DNA of 64,000 nucleotides from Gigaspora rosea (GCA_003550325.1 QKWP01000041.1:234124-298123), one strand, 5' to 3'. Counted from the first letter of the stretch, positions 45,301 to 58,934 are shown. Made by a program: numbers and translations. The notes: generated by a model from the letters alone, not told the origin.

Positions 45301-46701
45301 AATTTTTTATTTTATATTTGGTACCGAATTTATATTTTTAGAACTTAATTCGTAGTTGTATTAATATGGGGGCTTGTTTTTTATAACGTTTTACAATTAG
45401 ATAATATTGTGGTATATGTTCATGGTATTAATTTTTTTTATGTGTACAGTGATTTGATTGTTTATCATCGATATACTCAAATTGATCTTATTCATCACTA
45501 TAAAATCATTTATTGAAGTTGCATTTGTTAATTGTTACCTTTAACATCTCATTGACCCTTAAAAACTATTATTGTTATACTTGCATTACATAACCTTAAA
45601 ATTAATACCTTATCGATGCCCTCCCTATATTGTTTCGTAAACTAACACTTTAAATTGATCACATAATTAATCAGACTAAATTAAGTGATATTCTGACTCG
45701 GGTCCAAGTGATTCAAGACCTTACGTAACTTGCTTAATACCACGACGAAAAGAATTTGTAGTTTCCGGGTTTATTATTATTATATTAATTACTTGTTTGT
45801 TTTGTTAATCATGCATAAAAATAAAGAAACTGGCATATATGTGCGTTGTGATTACCAATTGGATGTAAATAAATAATTGATATCTCGTAAGTAACAGTGT
45901 TAACAAATATTTACTAAAATTTGGCATGGATGTACAAGCTCACTAATGTTACTTTTGTTATTGATTTTGATATGTTCTTTTATTAGGCTGTGCAAAAGTT
46001 GATTTTTCATTTTGCATTACAAGGATTTCAAATTCGGGGACGGACGGATGGATTTTTTTATTTTTGTTTTTTTTTATTTTTTACTGCAAATAGAATAATG
46101 CCTACATTTAAGGTTATACGAGGTTAATTTTTCATATGCCAACTTTGTACCATACACATGTAAACTAAGATGTACATAATTTATTAATTAGTATTAATAA
46201 ACTGTTAAATATTTCATTTTTTAAAACTTCTAATATGATCTATTAATTCTTCTGTTCCTGGTTTTGCATAACAGCATCACGCAACTACCTTATTTTATAA
46301 TATCAGTATGCAAACTTTATTCCTTACAATAAAAAAAAATTAAAAAAATACGCAAATAAAATTCTAACCTTATTAATTATAGTATAAAATTTTATATAAT
46401 CTATATGATATATAAAATTATAATTTTTTAGTAGTAGCATGTTATTTTTTTAAAAAAAATTCTCACGTATATAAACAGTAGTAGCATGTTATTTTTTTAA
46501 AAAAAATTCTCGTATATAAACTTGCATATTAAAATTCAAACAGGTTTTGTATATACATACTAAGGTTCTTTGCACATGCTAGCACTTGCAGAGCCTAGTA
46601 TGTATGTACATATGCTATATACCGTACCACCTTGTTTTAATCCAAAAACGTAAAAACGCCTTTATACCCCTTTGTCACACCAAAAGATAAAATTTTTAGT
46701 T

Positions 46702-47500
46702 CTAAAAATAAGCTACCCCACGATCGATGATTGTTGCTACATAGTAAAGTTTAAATTTTACTAATCAAATCGATTAAAGTCGCATAAGTAAACTATTCAG
46801 AAGATCAAAATACGTATACTCAGAAATTTTTATATAAATCGGGTAACTTTTTATTATTTGACTTTTAATTTTTACGCTCAACGTATATGTTATTTTAAAA
46901 AAAAATTATTTGTCGTTGAACGTAACAATTAAAATTCAAATAATAAAGAGTTATCCAATTTATATGAAAATTTTAGGGTATACGTAGTTTGATCATCTGA
47001 ATAAGTTTACTTATGCGACTATAATCGATTTACTTAGTAAAATCTAGACTTTACTATGTAGCAACGATCATTGATGATCGTTGCTACATAGTAAAGTCTA
47101 GATTTTACTAAGCAAATCGATTAAAGTCGCATAATAAACTTATTCAGATGATCAAAATACATATACCCTGAAATTTTCATATAAATCGGATAACTCTTTA
47201 TTATTTGACTTTAAATTTTTACGTTTAACGAAAAAAAATTTTTTTTTAAAAAAAACATATACGTTGAGCGTAAAAATTAAAAGTCAAATAATAAAAAGTT
47301 ATCTGACTTATATGAAAATTTCAGGGTATACGTATTTTGATCTTCTGAATAAGTTTACTTATGTGATTTTAATCGATTTACTTAGTAAAATTTAGACTTT
47401 ACTATGTAGCGATTATAATCGATTAACTAAAAATCGTTTTATAAGTTACCTCTGATTTTTAGTGTTCAAAATTGGCCAAAAAAGGTAGCTTATTTTTCGG
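46702..47500. repeat. Four-arm palindromic structure
   Basis: Two consecutive inverted repeats of about 340 bp (46,723-47,072 and 47,073-47,410) are themselves related. Every arm contains TTGCTACATAGTAAAG, AAATCGATTAAAGTCGCATAA, GATCAAAATACGTATA and AATAATAAAAAGTTATC or complements. The junction GCAACGATCATTGATGATCG is palindromic. Outer arms AAAAATAAGCTACC (46,702-46,716) and its complement (47,485-47,500) enclose the whole structure. Confidence 0.8.
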
Positions 47501-50484
47501 GAACATACAGTAATACAATATATTTATTTATTGTTATAAATTTACTTTTTAGAGATTTGTTTATTTATTTATTTATTTATTTTTGTTTTTTTTGAAAAAT
47601 CGATTCTTATTTCAAAATACCGCACATGCATGTACTCAATTTTTTATTGTTTTGGTTTAAAAAATGAGGTGGCTAAGATCAAAACAAAGGGGTAGATTAT
47701 TTTTAGACTAAAAATATACAAATTAAACTTTTACATGTATAATTCTGATATACAAATACGCAATTTAAAAATCTAACCATATCGGCTGATTTTGTTTGTA
47801 CCCCAAAAATTATAGGGTGTATTAGATAAATAGTCAGTCATTTGGCACTCTAATTGATAACAACAGTCAGTCGTTTGATGCCCTGATTAACCAATAGAAT
47901 TATGTAATACTTACAATCTGCGGATTTATTTCTGATATTACTACACTTAGAATTTTATACTGTATTTACACAAGCCAAACGTTCGAAGCTCACCTCGTAA
48001 CTTTTTAAACAACTCAAGAAATTCTGTAGACAATTTTATTATCTTTCCGCTATCTATATAGTGCAAAAGTTATACTATACAAAAAATGTCCAGAATTTGT
48101 AAAGTTCACCTCACCAAAGAACATCAACAATGGAGATACGTAAGATGCTAGATCATTATTTTTCAAGTCCTTAATGGTACAATTACGACTATTCTTAAAC
48201 TTCTTACTTACCAAACTCTATTTGTTTTCTTCTTCATAAGGATTTTATGCACGTTCCGTAAAGACTTACAATAGATTAGATTTATTAAATTGGCAAGCGG
48301 GCATTATGGGAAAAAGGGTATTTTATTGGTGCCATTTCTTACTTCTCATAAAACGTTTTTACTTTCGAGTATACGAGTTAAGAAAAGTTATATTATATTG
48401 AAGTGTGTAAAATTTTGATTATTGTTACAAACACTATGGGAAACAGTATCAATCATCGTCTAGGTAATTTATTTACATGCTTTAAAGTACTTTTCAAGAA
48501 CATAATGTTTCGCTGTCATCGTGCATCTACTTTATGTTTTTTTTAACCATATCAGGCATCTTACATACGTGCGTGCATCGATACGTATTATTCTAGAAGA
48601 TGCTATTTCTAGAATAGCTAACTTGTTAATAATCTTGTATAATCGTAAAATATGAATACGTACGTACGGGAGGTGAACCTAAATTTTGAGAATCTACTTG
48701 GCACAAAAAAAAATGTCTTTTACTTATGCAAGAACGCTAGTGTCTGGGTCCGTTATTTCCAATTTAGAGGGCGATAAGCTTATTTTCCGCCTTTTGTACT
48801 TGAGAAACTCCTTCATATGGCCAGTCAATCCGTACCTGGTGATTTCTTGGATGCACAACTTCCTTATTCCATAACATTTCAGATTACTAATTCAAAAACA
48901 TGCTACTAAGTGGTTTCAATTCTTATTAGACACAATTAAAATCAGTCGAAGATAACAATCTTGATGGGCTAGATTCTGCTGTATAGTAAATCGTAAGTAA
49001 TGTAGACATACAGCCAAGGGTACTTAAATAATATTTAAAACCTGCTAACCACGATCAATATTAATTTTCATGCACATAAGCAGAGTCCAATTCTTGCTAA
49101 ACAATAATCTTGAATTCTGCGAAAATGGTGATTTTAGAGGCAGATAAAAAAAAAAAAAAAACATAAGAATAGTAAGTAAAATTTGCTGAAAGTAATAATC
49201 TCTGTATTTAATATGCTAAATTTGTTGAATGTAGTGATTTGTAAATAATGTAGATATATGGCCAGGGCACTTGAATAGCATTTTAAACCTGTTGGAGGTA
49301 ATAATTTCTAGATTGAAATCAGCTAAAATTTTTTAATCGTTTAACTATTTAATAAGATAATTTTCTAATCAATTTATTATCTATTTTAATTTAGCAGATA
49401 TAAGTCTACAATCAACATAATTTACCCAGAATGACAGAATAATTTTTATGCAGTTAAGTGGTCCCGATCCTTACTAGCGTAATAATTGAATTCTGCAAAA
49501 GTGGTGATTCTAGGTAATATATATATATATATCGAAGCTTGATAGACTAGATTTTTTTTTAACATATGATTGAATGGTATTTAAAACCTTAATCTACAGT
49601 AATCTTTAATTCTGCTAACAAGAGTGGTGATTTGTGAAAAATGAACACTGATTCTGTTGAGTAAGAAAAAAATAATACTGGGGCTGTAATTAAAATCTGC
49701 TAATATATATACACATATATTTAATTAAATATCGAATGTAAATAAGTTCAATTTATTTAAAAATTTATGGGCCGTATTTGGTGTTGCAAATAATAATAGC
49801 TAATGCCTACATACATATAAAAAAATTTTAAAAAAGCGTATAGTACACATGTGTATAAAAATTTTAAGTAGGTCTCATTAGTTTGTACACTATCTTTATA
49901 TAGATATATAGTTGAAAATTTTGGTATGCTTTTCAATTATAAAGGTGATTCGTCCATATGATATACCTTTTGTTTTATAGCATTTTTCACAAACAGTGCA
50001 ACAAAATAAAGGTTTTTCTACTAATAGCTAATTATAATTATAGTATATAATAAATATTATTGTTTTTTATAATATGCAATATATAAAATAGAATTATTAA
50101 TACTGTTATATACATACGGGACATTTTACAAAGCCAAATCTATTTAAACATGTTCTATAAACAAAATACAAGTAAAAAAACTGTTATAATAGAAAATATA
50201 TATAAATTAAGCATACTTTTCACAATTAACAATTACCTTTACTTTTTTTTAATGGGTTCCAGGGATGGACGATTGGTTCGACGCGATAATTCATATATTA
50301 AAAATTTTGTTCATTACAATTTTAAAATGTAATAGCCAATCAGGTGATTTGTTGATCAAAAAATAAACCCTAAAAAAATGATTTACATATATGTAAAAAA
50401 AGGCCCAAAAAACGAAATCAGCCCATATGCCTTTTTAATAATTTTTTAAAATAATACGCATATTTAAATCTTACTTCATTTAAT
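47501..50484. other. Interior of the 6.7-kb element without a recognisable gene
   Basis: It is AT-rich with weak local repeats (for example GTAATGTAGACATACAGCCA near 49,000 and a diverged copy near 49,245). Short open frames exist at 48,686 and 50,150 but resemble nothing known to me. Confidence 0.45.
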
Positions 50485-50532
50485 TTGTCTATGATGGTGA
50501 TGCATCCTCTAACCATATATATTTCGGGGTCC

Positions 50533-53172
50533 TATTCATCCCATCCTTCTGAGGTACAAATTCCACAAAATTTAAACCAAAATACTTTTATTACATGCTA
50601 CAATAGATTTCTTCATTATTATAAACTACCAACCTTACTACCATCACAAACAATTGGATCCTTCCTACAATATATACACGACAACTATCCTCAGTACTAT
50701 ATATGAGGACGAAAGCATTTCGGGTTCTAAAACCCGAAATTAAAATTTGAAGACGAAATTGTTTTTGACCTATTTTATTTGAAAGATGAAATTATTCGAT
50801 ACTTTTTTTGAATAGATAAGATTATAAGGAACATATCTATATAAATTTTATTTGCTCTTTCTTATAAAAAATTTTAATTTTCTCTAATGAAGACGAAATA
50901 GACCTTTTTCAAAAATCAATTTCGGTGGCATTACTACTCAGTACTATTTTCAACAATATATCAAAATATCTATTTGTACAAACAAAATAACAGATCACAA
51001 AAAAGCACATATATATTTACCTGATGATCTTATACCTCTACCCAAGCACTCTTTTTTACCCTTTGAGGATCTGTCATATTGTGATAAGATTCTACTCAAA
51101 TCTTTATTCTCTAATTCCACAATCTTACCCCAATCTACTAATCCCCTGCTAACTCTAAATATAGCTACCCACAATGTTCAAGGATATAACAATCCAGAGA
51201 AAAAACTTTTATAGGAAGAATATTGTTCTAAAAACAACCTCCATATCATTAGTATTACTGAAACAAAAATAGCTAATCTTCTATCTAATTGATTCCTTAA
51301 CACTTCTCAATTCTCATGCTTTTGGTTCAACTCTCTTGAATTCAAAGAAGGAACTGGTATTATGATAAACAATACCCTTCAACCTCATGTTTATAATATT
51401 TTAAACCACCCAGGAGGGGCTATTGCCATAGATATCTTTTTCAAATATAACTTCAAATTTCGAATTATTTCTGTCTATTTATCTTCTACAAACTCTACTA
51501 TCAGAAACACAATACAAACCAAGGTTATACAATGTTTACAACAAGTACTTCAGTACCAACTATACCCTATAATCTTAGGAGACTTTAATGCCTCAATGCT
51601 TACTTTATTACCCTCTTCATCAAAATATCTACTCCTTAACCATCTCAATAGATCCAACATGTATGACCTTGCTTTATATACTAATACATTAGACTATACA
51701 TAGAGTAGCAATAGATATAGTAGCAGAATTGATTATATTTGGGCAGCCCAACCAATAATTCCATATCTCACTACCTATTACCTTGATGACTCTTCATCAT
51801 CTACCCATAGTGATCACCAAATACTCATTAGTCAATAGTCCTTTTCAACTTATCAACAACCCAGACATAAATACCGTAACAAATGCTGTAGTTTTAACTA
51901 TAAAGCCATGACATCAGAAAAATGGGAAGACTTTACAAACCAAATTAATTATAACATTCAATATCACCATATCCCACTTAATACTACAACAACTGAATCT
52001 CTTGAAAAAACATGGTACAAAATACAAATCAGTATAATCAATACTGCTCTTTCCTATATTCCTAATCATAAACACACTATTCGTAACTTCACCCATACTT
52101 TTACTCCAAAAGCTACCAATCTATACAAAGCCTCAAAAATAGTAGCAAAATTATTCATCATACTAAAATAGCCTTTAAAAATAATACATCTATACCACAA
52201 TCTACATATAATCTTATTGACTATATCAATACTAAACATAACTTTCAAATTCCTTCACCTCCCCACTATTCAAATGAACTCTCAAACTGGCTCAACTCCA
52301 CTAAACCTTTTCTTAAAACAATATACCATGCACGCAATCTTGAAAACTCTCAATATTTATGCAATCACATTAATCAAGCTATTCAAACAAGACAAGAAAA
52401 GCTTCTAACTCACCTGCTAAAATGATTAACAGTATCCTTAACAGACACAAAGACCCTGTGCATTTTCACAATATTTCTACCACTAATCAAGTCATCACAG
52501 ACCCTACACTTATTAAACAACATATTTCCATCATTTTGAACAATGGACACAATACCAGCTATATAACCAAACTATTTTTAATTAACACTGATCACATGAA
52601 TATACTCCAATCCCAACTATCAACCTATCTTGGTATAATTCTATTTTACAACCTATTACACTTGAAGAAGTTCAAAATACAATTAGTCAATTTCCTAATA
52701 ACAAAGCATGTGGACCTTCTGGAATCAGCTATGAAATGCTAAAACATATAGGACCAAATATGCTTCAGACAATAATATCACTTTTAAACTAGTGCACTCA
52801 ATCACAAAATATTTCCAAACAGTAGAAAGATAGCAGAATATATCCAATTTTCAAAAAGCCTCAATTTGATAGCAATCTCAACAATACTCGACCAATTAGC
52901 CTTATAGAACACACCAAAAAACTCTATACAAAAATTCTAACTAACTGCTTAAACCAAATACTATCCAAACACTCTATTCTTAATCCATATAATTATATTG
53001 CACTACCTGGCAATAGCACAAACATTCCTATACACATACTCAATAACCTCATTGAACATGCACACTGTAACAAACAACAACTTTGGCTTCTATTCCAAGA
53101 TATGAGCAAAGCTTATGACTCTGTTAACATAGACCTACTTAGGCTATCCTTCAAACGCCTTCAATTTCCCAA
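50533..53172 (+). pseudogene. LINE C ORF2, endonuclease and first half of RT
   Basis: It continues YNRFLHYYKLPTLLPSQTIG (50,590), is interrupted at 50,701-50,936, then gives an EEP endonuclease with NIATHNVQGYN, SITETKI, ILGDFNAS, SRIDYIW and HSDHQILIS (51,150-51,835). The RT N-half follows: NNKACGPSGISYEMLK (about 52,700), TRPISLIEHTKKLYTKI, and palm motif A FQDMSKAYDSV (about 53,095). Frameshifts and stops are scattered. The MULE insertion at 53,173 cuts the RT palm in two. Confidence 0.8.
50701..50936. mobile_element. 236-bp insertion with 11-bp TSD, family unknown
   Basis: CTCAGTACTAT occurs at 50,690-50,700 and 50,937-50,947, and removing one copy plus the intervening DNA restores the LINE reading (NYPQYY then FQQYIKISI). 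The insert shows no clear inverted ends or poly(A). Internal GACGAAA motifs and a TTTCGGGTTCTAAAACCCGA hairpin lie near its left end. Confidence 0.6.
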
Positions 53173-53270
53173 GAGTCCACCAGGGCACCCATGAAAATTT
53201 CAGGTCATGTGCTACCATCGATCATCTCTGATCTGTCGACCATTACATGCTGATCTATAATTACGGATCA
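53173..53270. repeat. MULE left terminal inverted repeat
   Basis: About 95 bp, roughly 90% identical to the complement of 58,935-59,032. It includes GATCATCTCTGAYCTGTCGA and CCATTACRTGC. Confidence 0.85.
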
Positions 53271-54889
53271 AGTGGATGAACTGCCGGTATATGCACGTTT
53301 AATTTTTATACAGAGTAATTAAATATAATGAAACATGATTTAAACAATTTTTTTATTTCAAATTTAAAAACTCAAGGATTTGTTATATAATGATTACGCC
53401 GTAGCGCACTTGTTTATCTCATAAATTCGTTATATAACAATAAGCATCACATAATTAAGTATAAAAATATATAGCCTATTATCGTGCAATAAGAAACACG
53501 TAGTCAATTATAATTACATACTAATAAAGAATGTCATAATTAATATTTACCATTTGAAACCATTCTTAATTTAAATGACAAGCAATAGTTAAATCTTAAA
53601 TTGAAAATTTTAACTCTTTCCAAAAATTACTTCTACAAAAATATAATTTTTAAAAAAATCAAGCATCCATACTATATTCCATCTTATTCCATGTTATATA
53701 ATAAATATAATCGTACTGTTAATGTGAAAAAAAATTTATACGGTAACAACTATACTAATAAACTTACTACAAGTATTAAACTATACTTTTATTCAAAATA
53801 AATAACTATATTCGAACTTGCTAAAGATATTGTTCATCATACAAAAAATATAAAAATATATGGCTTAAATATTTTTTAGTTTTTATTTATTCAAAAATTG
53901 ATATTGATCGTTTAATAGCATTCAGTATACCTAAACGATGCGAAATATTGATCGTTGAAAGGTATTAATTTGTAATGTTCTATGATTTATACTCACTACA
54001 GTGATAGACAATGTCTAAATGTTATCTACAATCGATAACTCATTCTTAAATTGTCTAGCACGAATCTAAAACTAAAAACATAATACAGCAACGTACATGT
54101 GACTGAGACATTAAATAATGGATCCCAAACTTACTATTAGCAGGAATTGGAAATATTTAATAAATATAACAAGCTAGTAATTATTATCGTGTGCATATTA
54201 ATAACTGTGATGCAAAAAATACGAACCAATTTGATAATGCATCTAGCAACTTCAATTTGACTTGCTGTATGATTATTAATAATTCAATATTTAAAGACTC
54301 TACTGTGAGCCATAAAATTATTAATAATCGTACAAATTCCATCACTTGCTACAAATATGGGCGTATTATTTCGATATTCTAGCTAAAGATAGAAAATATA
54401 AACAAATTCAGATATATCGAAACCTGCAAAAGAAATTGCTGTAAAGGATATATGTGCTTTATCCTTATTGAAAGTAAATAAGAGGAGTTAGTGTTAGAAA
54501 TCTCAAATTAGGAGTGGAGGATAAGGAATTACCAAAAAGATCATGATTTTCTTTGAGCACTACAAAAAAATAAGCTCCAGACTAAACATTGAATAATTGC
54601 ATTTGCATGTAACATAACAAAACCCTACTGAAAAGAATTTTACAAAGAATATCGCGCTTTATTTAATTGAAAGAGATGGTATGTATTAGACAATATCAGA
54701 TTAGAAAAAATGAACAAAAAACTTACAATAATAATTATAAAGAAAAAACTTTGATTGAAACTAGATATTCAATATGTAACCAAATCATATAAATAAAGCC
54801 ATTTTTACCTTTCATAAAGCTAACATTCCTAACTGAGTATCTTAACACTTTAATTGAATAATCCATAAAGATCAGTAATTAATGATCTA

Positions 54890-55075
54890 TCTCTATACCC
54901 TTATCGCTATATCTTTAATTTCTATTGTTTATTGCTGTATCTTTAATCCCTATATCTTCATTGCTGTACTTTTAATTGCTATATCTTCAATCATTGTATC
55001 TTCATCGTTATATCTTCAATCACTATATCCTCGTAACTGTATCCTCAACTGTGTGTCTCAATCGCTATATCTTAT
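54890..55075. repeat. Minisatellite TATATCTTYAATC-type
   Basis: About ten degenerate units of roughly 16-18 bp (TCGCTATATCTTTAAT, TTGCTGTATCTTTAAT, TCATTGTATCTTCATC and similar) lie upstream of the MULE gene. Confidence 0.65.
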
Positions 55076-55231
55076 ATTAATAAAACTCACTTTTTTCATA
55101 CTACACTTTCAAAAATAGTAAAAAACATACCATACTTTTCCAACATTACTTGTGTAATCAAACTATAAAATATTTTAGTACATTGGCTTAGTTACCAGTT
55201 TTATACTAACATAAAATCTTTAAAAAAAAAG

Positions 55232-58098
55232 ATGGAAGATAATAAATGTAGTGATTGTAAATGTAAACGCTCTCTTCAACAATTTATATGGGATGGCAAA
55301 TGTCATAAAACATGTATAACATGTAAAGGCAATTGGAACGAAGAAAAAAAGATAAATTGTCAAATATAGTAGTAGATTCATTAGATAATCATAAATTAAG
55401 CCAACCAGATAGCTTTGAAATCTTACCCAAAAAAGGACTTGCTCATACTATAATCACGGCTAAAAATTATGAGCCAGAACAACATGAAAGTCATATCGAA
55501 GTCGATTATCTTGATTTGGGTGACCTAATTGAACAAGAAATTCAAGAGTTAACTATTGAGGCACAAACTGATGAGTAGCTAGCATTATTTACCAGACTCA
55601 TCTAATAGTAAATATAGATAATATTATGTTTCAAGACAAAACAGCAAAAGAAATAGCTGGCCTTATAGTTGTTAAAATTGAAGGTGGTGATAACTATTCA
55701 TAGAAGTAAGTATATTTCATTTAAAAATATATTCTTGCCTAGTGTTGGCATTGGATATATGTCCAATAATTTTTAAAACCATTGGTCATATAAAATTTTA
55801 TGATAAATTTTTTTCAAAATTATTGATGTATATCCAATGTCAACACTGTTCCTGTTATAATATTACTAATTAAACCTTATTATTGTAGCTTTCATAGTGC
55901 TAAAATGTCAAAAAAATTTGGAGATATTGTTGGATAGTTTTATTATTTTTGCTGTCAGTCAAAAGAGGCACAATCTGAGAATTATAAGGATTCTAACAGA
56001 AAACGATGAACATGCTATGATTGCAGGAGTAAAATTAATATTCAAGTTGATTTAGTTCTTAATACTGCAGTAGTGGATATCTATCATGGCTTTCTTCATC
56101 CATGTACAGATCTTTGTGCTGAGATGCCCAATGAATTACAAGAAGAAATCAAAACCTACTCACATTTTACAACAATAGAATTGAAAAATCACCTTCGGCG
56201 TCAAGGTTTTGATATCTCAAAGTATTCACCTAAATGCATATATTATTGGAAATCCATGGTAAACCAAAAATTGTTCCAACATTATGACAATCATATTGAA
56301 TCTGCATGCAAACTGCTAAATGAGCATGAAAGCTATGGTTTTCAATGGTGTTTAGAGATAAAGGATTCAGATACTACAGCTATTGGCTTTATTACACCCC
56401 TACTAAAAGAAATTAAAAATTATAGTATAAGTATTAATGAGATTTATCTTGATGCAACTTACAACAGCAAGAGGACGCTATGAGCTCTATGGTGTTATTG
56501 CTGATGTAGAAGATACTAGTTTTCCAATTGCATACTTAATTCTTGATACAACAAAAGTAAAGGATACAAATACTAATACAGGAAAGCATCGTAAAGTTCT
56601 AGAGTGCTTTTTAGACTCTATAAAAGCACATGATGTAAATCCGGGTTTTGTGTTTACAGATAAAGATTTTGCAGAAATTAATGCTGCAACTAAAGTGTGA
56701 GGGCCATCTGTAGTCCAATTATGTGCTTGGCACATGAATTGAGCATTGAAGCTTAAACTAAAAGAAAAAGCCAAATCATCAAATAGTGCAAAATATAAGG
56801 AATTACTGCATGTAACCTATAATATTGCACAAGCAATGAATGAGTTTGATTTCATTGATCCAGCATTCTACCCAACAGAGGATAATTGTGATCCAAGACA
56901 ATATATTATTTGTCTATTAGAATATCAGGCAACAGTTTTGATACTAATAAAAAAACATTTTGATATGCATCCATTAATACCTGTTGATGCACAAGGAAAC
57001 ACTCTAACATCAACAAATATTAGGCACAATGCTGTAAAAGAAATATATCAATTCTGTATTGAAAACTCATTAAAATTGCTATGGGCATACCTCTGGAGCA
57101 ACTGGTATTCACCAGATCGGTGGCACCTATGGGCAAGATCAGCTAGGTCTACTATATCTTTTGGTAAAACAACAATGAAAATTGAAGCCCATTGGAGTGT
57201 TATTAAACGATATTATTTGCACCGATTTAGTCGCCCTAGACTTGATTTACTACTTTGGACAATTATTAATGAGATAATTCCAGCACAAAAGGAGCGACTT
57301 CAGCAGATTGTGACTGGTATTGTGGCGCCATGGTGGTGGGATGATTTCAAAAAAGCATAGAATATGGCTAGTACAAAAGGTGCCCAAAATACAAATATTA
57401 ATACTAGTAGAAATATTAAAGGTAAAAGAAAACAAGACATTAATGAAGAAATAGCTAACCTGGAAAGTTCATATTTTACTGATATTAGTTGTTGGGTCTG
57501 CAGCTGCCCAGCTTTTCTTGGAAGTTGTTTTTTATTATATAAACATTTAGTTCAGCATATTGTAATTATGCCCAATGGTCAACGATGACAATTAATACAA
57601 GAAAATTTTAAACGTTACACTACACCTCCATTTCTTGTTTTAAAAAATTATGAAAATCAAGAAATCACATCTAGCACTTTGCCTTTTGCACCTTCTGAAA
57701 TTGAACCTACTGTAAATAACCTACTTAATAGTGGTACTAACATTGAAGAAGATCCAGAAGAAGAAGCCCATTCCTATATTGAGTCAAATTGGGCATTGTT
57801 TGAACAGACAATTAAGCGAATTAGCTCTGAAAAATCTGCTAACAATTGGTGACAAGTTCACATAATGATGGAGTGGAGTCGATTAGTACAAATGGAAAAA
57901 GATATACAAGCAGCAGAAAGACAAAGACATCGAAGAGCGACTTGGGCACCAGAAACCAGAAAACCATACCTGATGTACATATTGTATCCAGAAGAATCTG
58001 ATAATTCTAATAATCAAATTAGTAAAAGTATTCCAGCCAATAATACTAATAACATAACTGCAAAAAATATGGAAACGAAACATAATGAGACCTACTGA
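55232..58098 (+). pseudogene. MULE transposase pseudogene
   Basis: Domains in order: N-terminal Cys motifs (CSDCKCKR, CHKTCITCK); WYF-type DNA-binding remnant (IVGstopFYYFCCQS, stopTCYDCRSK); DDE core with EIYLDATYN (56,447), GVIADVEDTSFPIAYL, FVFTDKDFAEI (56,650), QLCAWHMN (56,720) and EAHWSVIKRYYLHRFSRPRL (57,184); SWIM-like CWVCSCPAFLGSCFLLYKHL (57,490), where the expected CKH Cys is Tyr. A GT-AG intron fits 55,706-55,888. Frameshifts lie near 55,330 and 56,465. In-frame stops are at 55,701 TAG, 55,935 TAG, 56,007 TGA, 56,698 TGA, 56,740 TGA, 57,358 TAG, 57,586 TGA and 57,850 TGA; several fall where the family has Trp. It cannot make a functional enzyme. Confidence 0.88.
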
Positions 58099-58129
58099 AT
58101 TAAAAATTTTCGCTATCTTATTGCATCAT

Positions 58130-58870
58130 AAACAGCTTTTTTATAAATGAATATTCGAAGTTTTTTTATTTAATTAGTATTTCACAATGATTAAAAAAAA
58201 AAGCATAAAAGCGCAAACAACTTATCTTTATTATTTTTCAGTGTCAGAATCTGCATCATATAATCGACTTTTTATAAACGAATAATCTAAGTTTTTTTTA
58301 TTTTGTTAGTATTTCACAAAGACTTAAAAAAAAAAGGCGTAAAAGCACAAACAACTCAGTTCAGTTTAAGCTTCAATGACTACTATTAATACGTAGCGAA
58401 TTTTATGTATTCTATTTTATATTAAAGACATAAATATACTTAGAGAATAAAAGATAATTTTTACGTATATAATCTGCATCACATATCGACTTTTTCATAA
58501 CTGAATAATCGAAGTCTTTTTATTTTAGTTAATATTTTGCAAAGACTTAAAAAAAAAAGTGTAAATGCGCAAACAACTTCTCTTTATTATTTTTTCAGTG
58601 TTAGCTCAAGCTTCAATAACTACTATTAATACATAGCGAATTTTATGTTATATTAAAGACGTAAATGTGTTGGATAATAAAAAATAATCTAAACGAATAT
58701 TCAAAGTTTTTTTTTTTATTTTTAGTTCTCAAAGACTTTAAAAAAAATTAAAAAAAATGCTAGCAATTTATCTTTATTATTTTTTTCAGTATCAGCTCAA
58801 AGCTTCAATAATACGCAGTGAATTTTATGTATTTTAATTTATATTAAAGACGTTGGATAATATAATATAA
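58130..58870. repeat. Four diverged repeats in the MULE 3' region
   Basis: Units of roughly 130-220 bp each contain AAAGACTTAAAAAAAAAAG, GCGCAAACAACTTATCTTTA, TTATTTTTCAGTGT and CGAATAATC-AAGTTTTTTT. They occur near 58,190, 58,320, 58,545 and 58,735. Confidence 0.7.
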
Positions 58871-58934
58871 GAACAATACCTGATAAAATTTATTTAAAGG
58901 TAATCAATGTAACACCAAAAAAAGGCAACTTATG

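Larger units (their letters stand above)
43814..50532. mobile_element. 6.7-kb non-coding AGGACC-type element (hAT-like TSD)
   Basis: Ends: AGGACCACGAAATATA and, inverted, AGGACCCCGAAATATATA. Flanks AATTCATC (43,806-43,813) and TATTCATC (50,533-50,540) are an 8-bp TSD with one mismatch, or 7 bp exact. Joining them restores LINE ORF2 (SSHPSEVQIP matching SSHSEVQHS at 14,140). No transposase or other credible gene was seen in 6.7 kb. The interior is made of diverged tandem repeats (43,890-45,300), a four-arm palindrome (46,702-47,500), a 47-bp tandem duplication (46,430-46,520) and plain AT-rich DNA. Confidence 0.7.

Noticed and set aside
54890..55075. CRISPR-like array
   Set aside because: Units are short, degenerate and adjacent with no spacers; the context is a eukaryotic MULE.
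55232..58098. UGA read as Trp (altered genetic code) in the MULE
   Set aside because: TAG stops occur at similar positions, the gene also has frameshifts, and the Tnp2 gene nearby uses normal codons; decay by G-to-A is simpler.
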